DNA of 64,000 nucleotides, taken from assembly GCF_900176035.1 (NCBI RefSeq), contig NZ_FWWT01000023.1, forward strand, positions 62,001 through 126,000. Direction: 5' to 3'. Numbering within the stretch: position 1 is the first letter of the stretch; the number at the start of each line of letters is the position of its first letter. Source of the DNA: Desulfonispora thiosulfatigenes DSM 11270 (GTDB taxonomy: Bacteria; Bacillota; Peptococcia; Peptococcales; Desulfonisporaceae). This document shows, one piece after another, positions 7,628-16,463 of this stretch. The notes under the pieces are model-generated. The model saw only the letters and a list, made by a program, of their open reading frames with translations. It was not told the DNA's origin and did no database searches. The translations under genes were made by a program, and so were the position numbers.

Positions 7628-9910
7628 CTAATACTTACCATAAATTCGCTCATAATCATTAACGGTTATTAAAACTTGTCTTGCCTTGCTTCCTTCATGT
7701 TTACCTACTATACCTTTTACTTCCATAATGTCAATTATTCTTGCTGCCCTATTATAACCAATTCTAAATCGTCTTTGAAGAAGTGAGATTGAGGCTTGAC
7801 CATTTTCAATAAATAATTTAGTTGCCTCTGGAATTAACTCATCATTATCATCATCTTCCTTAATTTTTACATTTTTGATTTCCTGGTTAGTTATTTCCTC
7901 CAAATACTCAGGGTTATCTTGTTCTTTTAAAAAATCCACAATTTTCACAACATCTTTGTCTGATACATATACACCCTGCAGGCGAGTAGGTTTTGGTAAT
8001 CCTGTTGGATAAAAAAGCATATCTCCCCTACCTAATAACTTTTCAGCGCCACCCATATCTAGAATAGTTCTTGAATCAATTTGAGAAGATACTGCAAAAG
8101 CAATCCTTGAAGGAACATTTGCCTTAATTATACCTGTAATTACATCTACTGATGGCCTTTGTGTAGCTATTACTAAGTGTATACCAGCTGCCCTTGCCAT
8201 TTGAGCTAATCTACAAATTGCATCCTCTACATCCGCTGGAGCTATCATCATTAAGTCTGCAAGCTCATCAATTAACACTACAATATACGGCATAAATTCG
8301 CCTTCTTCATGGTTACCTATGTTTTCATTATACCTGGTGATATCTTTTACACCTGAGCTTGCAAATTTTTCATATCTAGTTTCCATTTCATGTACTGCCC
8401 ATCTTAACGCAGATGCTGCTTTTTTAGGATCAGTTACTACAGGAGTAATTAAATGTGGTATTCCATTATATGTAGTCAGTTCTACCATTTTAGGATCTAT
8501 CATGATAAATTTTACCTCAGATGGTTTAGCTTTAAATAAAATACTATTTATTAGTGCATTCATACATACGCTTTTACCTGAACCAGTAGAACCAGCAATT
8601 AATAAATGAGGCATTTTTTCTAAACTTGTAACGATTGACTTTCCTGCTATGTCTTTGCCTAGTGCAACACTTAAATATGACCTAGATTGTTTAAATTCTT
8701 CACTTTCTATTACTTCTCTAAATCCTACCGTAGATACCTCTTTATTAGGGACTTCTATTCCTATTGCCGCTTTACCTGGAATCGGAGCCTCTATCCGTAC
8801 ATCTGCTGAAGCTAAACTAAGGGAAATATCATCAGCTAAATTTACAATTTTACTTACCTTAACACCTGGTGCAGGTTGAAATTCATATCTTGTGATAGCA
8901 GGTCCACAACTTACTTGTACCACTTTACCTTTTACACCAAAACTCTCTAGTGTTTTTTGAAGCACCATAATATTATCATTTATGTCACGTTGATTTAAAC
9001 CCGTTTTGCTTTTAATAGTTTTTTCAAGCATATTTACGTTAGGAAGATTAAAATCTCCATCCTTTAGACCCTCATTAACCCTAACTATTGAAATATCTTC
9101 TTTATTATTTCCTAATTCCTTAGAATTTATTTCGTTATTCTTTTTTCGTTCTTTTTTTATATTTTCTTTTATCAAATTCTCTTCTTTGCAATTATCCTCA
9201 TTTTCAAAATGACTAATTATTAAAGGTTCTTCTATTTTATTTTCTTTATTTGTTTTTTCCTCAATATTTTTTTTTTGCACCTTTTTTGGAATTACTTCTT
9301 CACTTTCATCTTCAGTTGTAAAGACAAAATTCACTAGTTGCTCTTTTAACCCTTTAGTCACATTTTTTAATAGATTTAATACTTTTAAAGTAACCTGTTT
9401 TAATGATGTATTAGTTAAATACAGTAAACTTGAAATCCAAATAGAAAAAATCAGTAAATAAGCTCCTACTAATCCTAAGGTGATTAACAAAAGCCAACTA
9501 AAAAATCCTCCTATTACTCCTCCTCCTGAACCAATAAAACCATTTTGTACAGATTTAGCAAATGTTTCAATAGCCTCTATAGGTAAATTAAGATGGAAAA
9601 TAGTTAGTAAAGTAGTAATTAATATTCCAATTACTGTTATCCTTTTCTTATTTAGATTTGCTCTTTTGTACATAATACTAATACCAATATAAAGTATGTA
9701 TAAGGGAATAAAGGTTTTACCATCCCCTGCAATGCTTGTAATAGATTTTATAAAAAACGAACCTATAAAACCGATTCTTTCCTCAGGCAAAACATATGAA
9801 CCTTGTGGCTCATTAATTAAGCTAAGTAATATATATAGTGCAATCCCTACAAGAATTATACCTTTAAATTCAAATTTCAATTCATTAATAACCGTTTTTC
9901 TTTTACTCAC
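7628..9910 (-). CDS. ftsK: DNA translocase FtsK/SpoIIIE
   Basis: A hexameric DNA pump that moves chromosomes through the division or sporulation septum. Visible: four to five N-terminal membrane helices (about residues 15-165); a charged Lys/Glu-rich linker (about 195-270); the RecA-like motor with Walker A AGSTGSGKSV near 440, IMIDPKMVEL, and VVLIDELADLMM; and a C-terminal winged-helix gamma domain (QASISLLQRRFRIGYNRAARIID) that reads KOPS/SRS sequences. About 760 residues is normal. I choose the GTG at 9910 (VSKRKTVIN) with GAGG eight bases upstream. It has a divergent promoter shared with ychF, and the rodZ-like gene follows. FtsK and SpoIIIE cannot be told apart by sequence alone. Confidence 0.94.
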   Translation of the reverse strand: MSKRKTVINELKFEFKGIILVGIALYILLSLINEPQGSYVLPEERIGFIGSFFIKSITSIAGDGKTFIPLYILYIGISIMYKRANLNKKRITVIGILITTLLTIFHLNLPIEAIETFAKSVQNGFIGSGGGVIGGFFSWLLLITLGLVGAYLLIFSIWISSLLYLTNTSLKQVTLKVLNLLKNVTKGLKEQLVNFVFTTEDESEEVIPKKVQKKNIEEKTNKENKIEEPLIISHFENEDNCKEENLIKENIKKERKKNNEINSKELGNNKEDISIVRVNEGLKDGDFNLPNVNMLEKTIKSKTGLNQRDINDNIMVLQKTLESFGVKGKVVQVSCGPAITRYEFQPAPGVKVSKIVNLADDISLSLASADVRIEAPIPGKAAIGIEVPNKEVSTVGFREVIESEEFKQSRSYLSVALGKDIAGKSIVTSLEKMPHLLIAGSTGSGKSVCMNALINSILFKAKPSEVKFIMIDPKMVELTTYNGIPHLITPVVTDPKKAASALRWAVHEMETRYEKFASSGVKDITRYNENIGNHEEGEFMPYIVVLIDELADLMMIAPADVEDAICRLAQMARAAGIHLVIATQRPSVDVITGIIKANVPSRIAFAVSSQIDSRTILDMGGAEKLLGRGDMLFYPTGLPKPTRLQGVYVSDKDVVKIVDFLKEQDNPEYLEEITNQEIKNVKIKEDDDNDELIPEATKLFIENGQASISLLQRRFRIGYNRAARIIDIMEVKGIVGKHEGSKARQVLITVNDYERIYGKY

Positions 9911-9967
9911 CAAGACCACCTCATTGTCTCTATGCTATTAATTTTGCCAAAAATTACTTAAAACCTT

Positions 9968-10010
9968 ACTAGTTGACTATAGATTAAAGCTTTATTTCTT
10001 GTCAACTAGT
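9968..10010. repeat. Perfect 10-bp inverted repeat in the ftsK-ychF promoter region
   Basis: ACTAGTTGAC at 9968-9977 and its exact complement GTCAACTAGT at 10001-10010, separated by 23 bases. The right arm covers both divergent -35 boxes and the left arm overlaps the ftsK -10. It could be an operator or a cruciform; the binding factor is unknown. Confidence 0.6.
9976..10005 (-). promoter_or_regulatory. SigA-type promoter for ftsK
   Basis: On the minus strand TTGACA (10005-10000) and TATAGT (9981-9976) are separated by 18 bases. The -35 overlaps that of the divergent ychF promoter. Confidence 0.55.
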
Positions 10011-10027
10011 TATTTTAATAATATACT
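9999..10027 (+). promoter_or_regulatory. SigA-type promoter for ychF
   Basis: TTGTCA (9999-10004), a 17-base spacer and TATACT (10022-10027), about 40 bases upstream of the ychF start. Confidence 0.72.
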
Positions 10028-10067
10028 TGAAAAGGTACTATGTGAAATTATGCAAGGAGTGAAATAA

Positions 10068-11171
10068 ATGGCTTTAAAATGTGGCATAGTTGGTTTACCT
10101 AATGTTGGAAAGTCAACTTTGTTTAATGCAATTACTCAAGCAGGTGCAGAATCTGCTAACTATCCATTTTGTACTATTGATCCTAACGTAGGAGTAGTTA
10201 CTGTTCCTGATAATCGTTTGGACAAACTTACCGAACTTGTAACCCCTAAAAAAACTGTACCAACAGCTTTTGAATTTGTTGATATTGCAGGATTAGTAGA
10301 GGGTGCTAGTAAAGGTGAAGGACTTGGCAACAAATTCTTATCTCATATTCGTGAAGTTGATGCTATTGCCCATGTGGTTCGTTGCTTTGTGGATGATGAT
10401 ATTACTCATGTTTCAGGAGGGGTAGACCCAACTAGAGATATTGAAGTAATCAACTTAGAATTAGTGTTAGCTGATTTAGAGAGTATGGAAAGACGCCTAG
10501 AAAGATTAGCTAGCAAAGTAAAAGGTAAAGATAAAGATGCAATTTATGAAAATGAAATTGTACAAAGATTAGTAACAGATGCTCTCAGTGATGGTAAACC
10601 TGCGAGGTCCCTTGACTTTGATCAAGATGAACTAAAAATAGTTAAACAATTAAACCTTTTAACTAGTAAACCTATTATTTATATTGCAAATGTAGGTGAA
10701 GATGATATTGCTGAAGTTGATACTAATCAAATAGTACAAAAAGTTAGAGATTATGCTGCAAAAGAAGGCGCTTCTATAGTACCAGTATCAGCTAAGCTCG
10801 AGTCAGAAATTGCAGAACTACAAGGCGAAGAAAAAGATATGTTTTTAGAAGAATTAGGCCTCAATGAATCTGGTTTAGATAAGCTAATTAGAGCTGCTTA
10901 TGATTTATTGGGACTTTATACTTACTTTACAGCAGGGGTTCAAGAGGTAAGAGCTTGGACAATTACTAAAGGTATGAAGGCTCCCCAAGCAGCAGGAGTT
11001 ATCCATACAGACTTCGAACGTGGCTTTATTAGAGCAGAAGTTGTCTCTTATGATGATTTATTAGCAGCTGGAAGCATGAACCAAGCCAAAGAAAATGGTA
11101 AACTTCGTTTAGAAGGTAAAGAATATGTCGTGCAAGATGGCGATGTAATGCATTTTAGATTTAATGTGTAA
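10068..11171 (+). CDS. ychF: Redox-regulated ATPase YchF (Obg-related)
   Basis: YchF/OLA1 is a universally conserved P-loop protein of the Obg group that prefers ATP and binds ribosomes. Visible: G1 GLPNVGKST at residues 8-16; G3 [17 protein letters not shown]; an NxxE-type G4 region (IYIANVGED) in place of NKxD, which fits its ATP preference; a coiled-coil hairpin insert; and a C-terminal TGS domain ([22 protein letters not shown]). 367 residues is full length. The ATG at 10068 follows AAGGAG. It is a monocistronic plus-strand gene with its own promoter and a terminator just downstream. Confidence 0.96.
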   Translation: MALKCGIVGLPNVGKSTLFNAITQAGAESANYPFCTIDPNVGVVTVPDNRLDKLTELVTPKKTVPTAFEFVDIAGLVEGASKGEGLGNKFLSHIREVDAIAHVVRCFVDDDITHVSGGVDPTRDIEVINLELVLADLESMERRLERLASKVKGKDKDAIYENEIVQRLVTDALSDGKPARSLDFDQDELKIVKQLNLLTSKPIIYIANVGEDDIAEVDTNQIVQKVRDYAAKEGASIVPVSAKLESEIAELQGEEKDMFLEELGLNESGLDKLIRAAYDLLGLYTYFTAGVQEVRAWTITKGMKAPQAAGVIHTDFERGFIRAEVVSYDDLLAAGSMNQAKENGKLRLEGKEYVVQDGDVMHFRFNV

Positions 11172-11206
11172 AATAGTATTCTTATAATTTCACTGCAAAA
11201 TAGGTA

Positions 11207-11240
11207 GACACCTCTGAGATAATTTCAGAGGTGTCTTTTA
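11207..11240 (+). terminator. Intrinsic terminator after ychF
   Basis: Eleven-base stem GACACCTCTGA/TCAGAGGTGTC (11207-11217 with 11225-11235) followed by TTTTAATT. It lies between convergent ychF and speE and may slow transcription from both sides. Confidence 0.85.
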
Positions 11241-11255
11241 ATTCAATGGATAGTC

Positions 11256-12110
11256 TTATTCATCTTGACTTGCAAGCATTTCCATAACATAATTCGGTAG
11301 CGCAAAACATCCTTTATGCAAATTTGTATTATAATATTTTGTTTTTAACCCAAGATCATTCCACTTTTCTATCTCTACATTACCTAGTGGATCTATTTTC
11401 TTTGATGCAAACCCAAATAACCAGTGTCCTGATGGATATGTAGGAATATGTGCTTGATAAACCCTACAAATCGGGAAAAACTCTTTAATTCTTTTATGAG
11501 CTCTTTTCATTGCATTTGCGTAAGTAGGGTAATATGGGCTTTCATGTTGATTTACTAAAATTCCATCTTCATTAAGAGCATTAAAGCAATTACCATAAAA
11601 TTCTTTTGTAAATAGCCCTTCTCCAGGACCAAATGGATCTGTAGAATCTACAATGATCAAATCATATTTATCTTTCTTTGTGCGAACAAATTTTAATCCA
11701 TCCTCATAAAAAATGTTTACTCTAGGATCCTCTAGTTGGGATGCAGTTAATGGAAAGTACTCTTTACATACATCTACAACCAGCTTGTCAATTTCCACCA
11801 TATCAATATTCTCAATAGTTTTATATCTTGTAAGTTCTCGTATTGTTCCTCCATCTCCTGCACCAATAACTAATACATTTTTTATATTAGGATTAGTTGC
11901 CATAGGAATATGAACAATCATATCATGATAAATAAATTCATCTTTCTCAGTCAACATCATCAATCCATCTAATGTGAAAAATTTTCCAAACTCTTCTGAA
12001 TCAAATACATCTATTTGCTGAAACTCACTTTTGTTATTATATAATTGTTCTTTCACCTTTATACTAAAACGTACTGAGTCTGTATGTTGCTCTGTGTACC
12101 ATAATTCCAT
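11256..12110 (-). CDS. speE: Polyamine aminopropyltransferase (spermidine synthase)
   Basis: SpeE transfers the aminopropyl group of decarboxylated SAM to putrescine or a related diamine. The fold is recognised by MELWYTEQHTDSVRFS at the start, the SAM-binding VIGAGDGGTIREL, the VEID motif, the DGLKF acidic segment, and the catalytic DSTDPFGPGEGLF. 284 residues matches bacterial SpeE. The ATG at 12110 is chosen because GGAGG lies upstream; an in-frame TTG six codons earlier contains that Shine-Dalgarno. It is last in the speD-speA-speE operon, starting one base before the speA stop region. The amine acceptor cannot be settled from sequence: putrescine is usual, but agmatine is possible because an arginine decarboxylase-like gene precedes it and no agmatinase is in the window. 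Confidence 0.94.
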   Translation of the reverse strand: MELWYTEQHTDSVRFSIKVKEQLYNNKSEFQQIDVFDSEEFGKFFTLDGLMMLTEKDEFIYHDMIVHIPMATNPNIKNVLVIGAGDGGTIRELTRYKTIENIDMVEIDKLVVDVCKEYFPLTASQLEDPRVNIFYEDGLKFVRTKKDKYDLIIVDSTDPFGPGEGLFTKEFYGNCFNALNEDGILVNQHESPYYPTYANAMKRAHKRIKEFFPICRVYQAHIPTYPSGHWLFGFASKKIDPLGNVEIEKWNDLGLKTKYYNTNLHKGCFALPNYVMEMLASQDE

Positions 12111-12111
12111 A

Positions 12112-13566
12112 TTAATTTTCCTCCACAATATTTATTTTTTCTATCTTTAAGTCCTGGGCTCCTGTTAGAGAACAGCCTTTGGCTTTTGCATAATCGATAT
12201 ATTCTAAAATTTCATTTGTAATTCGTTCCCCAGGGGCAAGTATTGGGATTCCAGGTGGGTATGACATTACAAATTCTCCACATATCTTCCCCTGGCTAGC
12301 ATGTATCGGAATTTGTTCTTTATTAGAATAAAAGGCCTTTTGTGGAGGCATTACAACCTCTGGATTAATATACTCATGATCTAACATTCCTGCTTTATCC
12401 TTTTTATATAACCTTTTAATTTCTGATAATGCACCAATTAATCTTTCAATTTCAAAGGATCTATCTCCAGCTGAAATAATAGCGAGTATATTACCTAAAT
12501 CACCAAATTCAATTTGAATACCATATTCATCTCTTAAAATATCATAAACCTCGATACCAGCAAGCCCAATATCCCTTGTATGTATTGACATTTTTGTTAA
12601 ATCAAAATCAAAAATGGTATCTCCATTAATTATATCCTTTGCAAAAGCATGATATCCGCCGATTTTATTAATTTCTTCTCGTGCATAACATGCAAAATCC
12701 ATTGTTTTTTTGAATATTTCTTTACCATTTACAACAAGATTTTTCCTTGCAAGGTCAAGAGAAGATAATAGTAGATAAGATCCACTTGTCGTTTGAGTAA
12801 GGTTAATAATTTGCCTTACATAACTACCACTTATACTTCCACTTACTAAAAGAATTGAACTTTGTGTTAACGAGCCACCTGTTTTATGCATACTTACTGC
12901 TGCCATATCAGCACCAGCTGACATGGCAGCTATTGGCATATTTTCTCCAAAATAAAAATGTGTACCATGTGCTTCATCCACAAGTACAAGCATGTTATAA
13001 CTATGTGCAAGATTTACTATTTCAGATAAATTAGAACAAATGCCATAATATGTTGGATTATTCACTAAGATAGCCTTTGCTTCTGGGTTTTTTAATATAG
13101 TATTTTTAATATCAGAAACAGACATACCAAGTGGTATGCCTAAGTCTCTATCTACTCCTGGATTTACGTATATAGGTATTGCACCACAAACTACTAGAGC
13201 ATTAATAGCGCTTCTATGAACATTTCGTGGTAATATAATTTTATCTCCTGCTTTACATGCTGTCATAATCATAGCTTGTACAGCTGAAGTCGTCCCATTT
13301 ACCATAAAAAAGGCACTTTTTGCTTTAAATGCATCTGCAGCTAATTGCTCTGCCTCGGCAATAACAGAAATAGGATGAATTAAATTGTCTAAAGGTTTCA
13401 TTGAATTTACATCTATTTTAAGGCAATCTTCTCCCAAAAATGCTGTTAGCTCAGGTGTTCCTCTACCACCCTTATGACCAGGTACATCAAAGGGTACGAC
13501 TCTATTTGATTTATGTTTTTGCAAGGCTTCATATATAGGCGCATTTTTTTGTGAAAGTTTTTCCAT
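12112..13566 (-). CDS. speA: Orn/Lys/Arg decarboxylase, probably arginine decarboxylase SpeA type
   Basis: A PLP-dependent fold-type I basic amino acid decarboxylase of the short Bacillus SpeA/YaaO/Cad-like group (484 residues, no N-terminal wing domain). Seen: the PGHKGG motif near 29-34; the PLP-stacking and aspartate region VLVDEAHGTH (D197); the Schiff-base lysine in SMHKTGG (K228); and the C-terminal SYPPGIPILAPGERIT typical of the family. The ATG at 13566 lies correctly after GGAGG; a GTG five codons upstream includes that site. It is the middle gene of speD-speA-speE, so its product probably feeds spermidine synthesis. Arginine, lysine and ornithine specificity cannot be distinguished by eye; the arginine call rests on similarity to Bacillus SpeA. 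Confidence 0.9.
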   Translation of the reverse strand: MEKLSQKNAPIYEALQKHKSNRVVPFDVPGHKGGRGTPELTAFLGEDCLKIDVNSMKPLDNLIHPISVIAEAEQLAADAFKAKSAFFMVNGTTSAVQAMIMTACKAGDKIILPRNVHRSAINALVVCGAIPIYVNPGVDRDLGIPLGMSVSDIKNTILKNPEAKAILVNNPTYYGICSNLSEIVNLAHSYNMLVLVDEAHGTHFYFGENMPIAAMSAGADMAAVSMHKTGGSLTQSSILLVSGSISGSYVRQIINLTQTTSGSYLLLSSLDLARKNLVVNGKEIFKKTMDFACYAREEINKIGGYHAFAKDIINGDTIFDFDLTKMSIHTRDIGLAGIEVYDILRDEYGIQIEFGDLGNILAIISAGDRSFEIERLIGALSEIKRLYKKDKAGMLDHEYINPEVVMPPQKAFYSNKEQIPIHASQGKICGEFVMSYPPGIPILAPGERITNEILEYIDYAKAKGCSLTGAQDLKIEKINIVEEN

Positions 13567-13583
13567 ATTATGTTCCTCCACAG

Positions 13584-14396
13584 CTAATATATATTCATTC
13601 CACTAAATATTTCTATCATTTCTTTACGAATATTATTAGTGATATCAAGCCTTTGTTTTGGGGTTAATTCATAAACATCCTGATTAAAAAGATAATTTTG
13701 TAGTTCTATTTCTTTAATAAGCATTTTGGTGTGAAATATATTTGATTGATATACATTCACATCTATAGCATCATATTCTCTAAGTGTCTTATTATCTATA
13801 TAATCTTGAATTGATTTGATATCATGGTCAATATAATGTTTTTTTCCACAAACATCCCTTGTAAATCCTCGAACTCTGTAGTCAATAGTAATAATATCTG
13901 AATCAAAGCTTCCAATTAAATAATCAAGTGCATTTAATGGTGATATCATTCCACAAGTTGAAACATCAATATCTACCCGAAAAGTGGATATTGAATTATC
14001 TGGATAATATTCTGGATATGTGTGCACAGTTACATGACTTTTATCTAAATGAGCTACCACAGTATCTCTTTGTTCAGCTACACAAGCACCCTTATTGCAA
14101 GATTCATCAATCAAGTTAAGCGGTAAACCTTCTTCTGTTATAAGAATCGTAACAGAGGCTCCCTGGGGCTCATAATCTTGTTTTGAAATATTTAACACAT
14201 GGGCTCCAATCATTTCAGTAACATCACATAAAATCTTAGTTAATCTTTCCGAGTTATATTGCTCGTCAATATATGCGATATAGTCCTTTTTTTCTCTCTC
14301 ACTTTTTGCATAGCAAACATCATAAATGTTAAAGCTAAGTGTTTTTGTGAGGTTGTTGAAGCCATATAAAGTAATCTTTTTTTCCAACCCTAACAT
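13584..14396 (-). CDS. speD: S-adenosylmethionine decarboxylase, long proteobacterial-type
   Basis: SpeD makes decarboxylated SAM for aminopropyl transfer. It is made as a proenzyme that self-cleaves to yield a pyruvoyl group; the cleavage motif is [12 protein letters not shown] with Ser120 as the pyruvoyl precursor. At 270 residues it resembles the E. coli-type long enzyme rather than the ~125-residue Bacillus/Thermotoga type. The ATG at 14396 has AAGG five bases upstream; a GTG one codon earlier is possible. First gene of the operon; speA follows after 17 bases. All three steps from amino acid to spermidine-like product are therefore encoded together. Confidence 0.94.
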   Translation of the reverse strand: MLGLEKKITLYGFNNLTKTLSFNIYDVCYAKSEREKKDYIAYIDEQYNSERLTKILCDVTEMIGAHVLNISKQDYEPQGASVTILITEEGLPLNLIDESCNKGACVAEQRDTVVAHLDKSHVTVHTYPEYYPDNSISTFRVDIDVSTCGMISPLNALDYLIGSFDSDIITIDYRVRGFTRDVCGKKHYIDHDIKSIQDYIDNKTLREYDAIDVNVYQSNIFHTKMLIKEIELQNYLFNQDVYELTPKQRLDITNNIRKEMIEIFSGMNIY

Positions 14397-14627
14397 CACA
14401 ACCTTTTTTATATTATGTAAGATTAAATTTATATGGTTTAATGTTATAAGTCAATATTAAAAAATTGTCAGTTAATTTATTTACTCATAAATAACCCATT
14501 AATTAATCTGCCCTATTATCTTAAATATAAACCCTAATTGGTTTTCTTTTGTTTTAGCTTGATAATTTCAACATAATTAATACTTTTATTTTAGCTTTAG
14601 TATTCTCCCTTATTCCTTAAATCATAC

Positions 14628-15413
14628 TTAAAAATCAAGATAATCCGCTAACATTTGGTTTGCAGTTATATTAGGATGATGGTATTTTGTTCGATTTTGT
14701 GTTTTATCTCCATAATTAATAGAATATTTAGGACAAAATACAATGCAACTCATACACTGAGAACAATCATGTTTAAACTCGGGTATTCCATTTTTCATTT
14801 CAATATTATGAGACATACAGATACGTTCACATAATTTACAAGAATTACAATCTTCATTTACATTAAAGTTTTTATCTTGTTCATAAAGTGACCCAGTTAA
14901 ATATTTCTCAAATAATCGCAAAAATTCTTTTCCTATCGTTTTTTTAGGCTCCTTATTACAGATTTTCTGGGAAACTTCTTTAACAATCTCTTTTAAATCC
15001 TCTCTAACCCCAGCTAATGTTCTTTTTTTCTCTAAATAAGGTTCATATACCGCTACATAGCTAGACATAGTAATGTGGGCTTTTGAATAGGAAACCTTGG
15101 CACCTTTTTTCGCTATGATTTTCTTGAAATCTACTAAAACATTTACAGGTAAGCCTCCACTAGTCGCTACCGCAAAAATATACGCTTTATTATTAATTTC
15201 TAACTTTTCAATGAATTCTTTGGCATGTTTAGGTAAGCACCAATGATGCACCGGAAAGGTAAATCCAATAATATCAGCATCTAAAGCGGGTACCTCCTGT
15301 GGATCACCCCTCATAGGAATAACCCTGGTATTTTTTAATTCCTTTGCTATTTCAATAGCAACATTTAAACTATTTCCCGTCCCCGAAAAATAATAAATGA
15401 TATTTTTACTCAT
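14628..15413 (-). CDS. EFR1-type flavodoxin-ferredoxin fusion protein
   Basis: This 261-residue protein joins an N-terminal flavodoxin-like domain (IIYYFSGTGNSLNVA at residues 5-19, the FMN phosphate-binding loop) to a C-terminal two-cluster ferredoxin (CNSCKLCERIC and CSQCMSCIVFCP, about residues 190-226). Such EFR1-family proteins are thought to shuttle electrons in anaerobes; partners are generally unknown. The ATG at 15413 follows AAGGAG. It stands alone, with 230-280 base AT-rich gaps on both sides, so it is probably monocistronic. Specific function cannot be assigned. Confidence 0.87.
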   Translation of the reverse strand: MSKNIIYYFSGTGNSLNVAIEIAKELKNTRVIPMRGDPQEVPALDADIIGFTFPVHHWCLPKHAKEFIEKLEINNKAYIFAVATSGGLPVNVLVDFKKIIAKKGAKVSYSKAHITMSSYVAVYEPYLEKKRTLAGVREDLKEIVKEVSQKICNKEPKKTIGKEFLRLFEKYLTGSLYEQDKNFNVNEDCNSCKLCERICMSHNIEMKNGIPEFKHDCSQCMSCIVFCPKYSINYGDKTQNRTKYHHPNITANQMLADYLDF

Positions 15414-15630
15414 ATCTACTCCTTCTAAATTACTATAATATTTTATACAATAACCTCTACTCCCCTACATCTATCCTCACATTTAAATTATAAACTTACC
15501 ATAATTATAATGCCATCTATTAGTAACACGAAAAATATAATATCTATTGGACAAATAATAGACATAATAGACGTAATTTAAGCTAATTTTATTTTAAAAC
15601 TGCTATTTCAAGATGTAATGTGTAAATAAA

Positions 15631-15676
15631 ATAAAACCTTCTTGGTAAAATTATGAAATATCCAAGAGGGTTTTTT
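15631..15676 (-). terminator. Terminator after pabC (possibly bidirectional)
   Basis: Stem of AAACC-TTCTTGG with CCAAGA-GGGTTT (15634-15645 with 15662-15673) and a 16-base loop. T-rich tails occur on both strands. Confidence 0.72.
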
Positions 15677-15695
15677 CTAATTATAAATAACTGTC

Positions 15696-16463
15696 TTAAT
15701 TATAAGCCTTTAAAACATTTATATAACTTTGATATATTTTTTTTATTTCTTCATATTTAAAAGAATCAAAAATTTTATCTTCGATTCTATATATTGGCAT
15801 TATCCCAATTAAGGAATTGGTAATAAACACCCCTTCTGCTTCTTTAAGAAATTCTCTAGTAACTACTTTTTCAGTAACGGGAAAATTATTTATTACCCAC
15901 TTCCGGGTTATTCCGCCTAGTATTCCTAGTTCTAATAGAGGTGTAATGATTTCACCTTTAACTAAGAAGAAAATGTTTGAAATACATCCTTCTAGTATTT
16001 CTTCATTTAAATTTAAAAAAAGCATATCAATATTACCTTTTTCTCGTCCTTTGACTAATTCTATCGCATTTTCCAAATAATTAGATGTCTTATATTGATG
16101 TATTATACTTCTTCCTCTTCTAACTAAAGATATATCTAAGCTAGCCATTAAATAATCTTCCCTAGTATAACCATAGTCTCTCGTGGAATAAATAATGTTT
16201 AATTCACTTACGCTAATCTTTAAAACAAATTTATTTTTATTAAGTTCATAATAAAAATAAGCAATTTTTTTAAGAACTTCTTCCTTTGTTATTTGTTTCT
16301 TTATATTTAAAAATAACAATCCATTTTTTAACCTATCTAAATGATCCTCAAGAAAAACCGCCTTTCCTTTTATCACTAAAATAGTTTCAAATACACCTTT
16401 TCCAGTCATAAATCCGCTATCTAATTCTAAAGTTTTTTTAACTTCATTATTTATAATAATCAT
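15696..16463 (-). CDS. pabC: Aminodeoxychorismate lyase
   Basis: PabC is a PLP fold-type IV enzyme that converts 4-amino-4-deoxychorismate to p-aminobenzoate and pyruvate. The family opening LDSGFMTGKGVFETI, the DHLDRL motif, the Schiff-base lysine in HQYKTSNYLENAI, and the cofactor-binding segment NIFFLVKGEIITPLLELGIL.GGITR are all present. 255 residues is slightly shorter than usual. It overlaps pabB by four bases, completing a pabA-pabB-pabC operon. A branched-chain or D-amino acid aminotransferase has the same fold, but the operon makes PabC the best call. Confidence 0.9.
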   Translation of the reverse strand: MIIINNEVKKTLELDSGFMTGKGVFETILVIKGKAVFLEDHLDRLKNGLLFLNIKKQITKEEVLKKIAYFYYELNKNKFVLKISVSELNIIYSTRDYGYTREDYLMASLDISLVRRGRSIIHQYKTSNYLENAIELVKGREKGNIDMLFLNLNEEILEGCISNIFFLVKGEIITPLLELGILGGITRKWVINNFPVTEKVVTREFLKEAEGVFITNSLIGIMPIYRIEDKIFDSFKYEEIKKIYQSYINVLKAYN

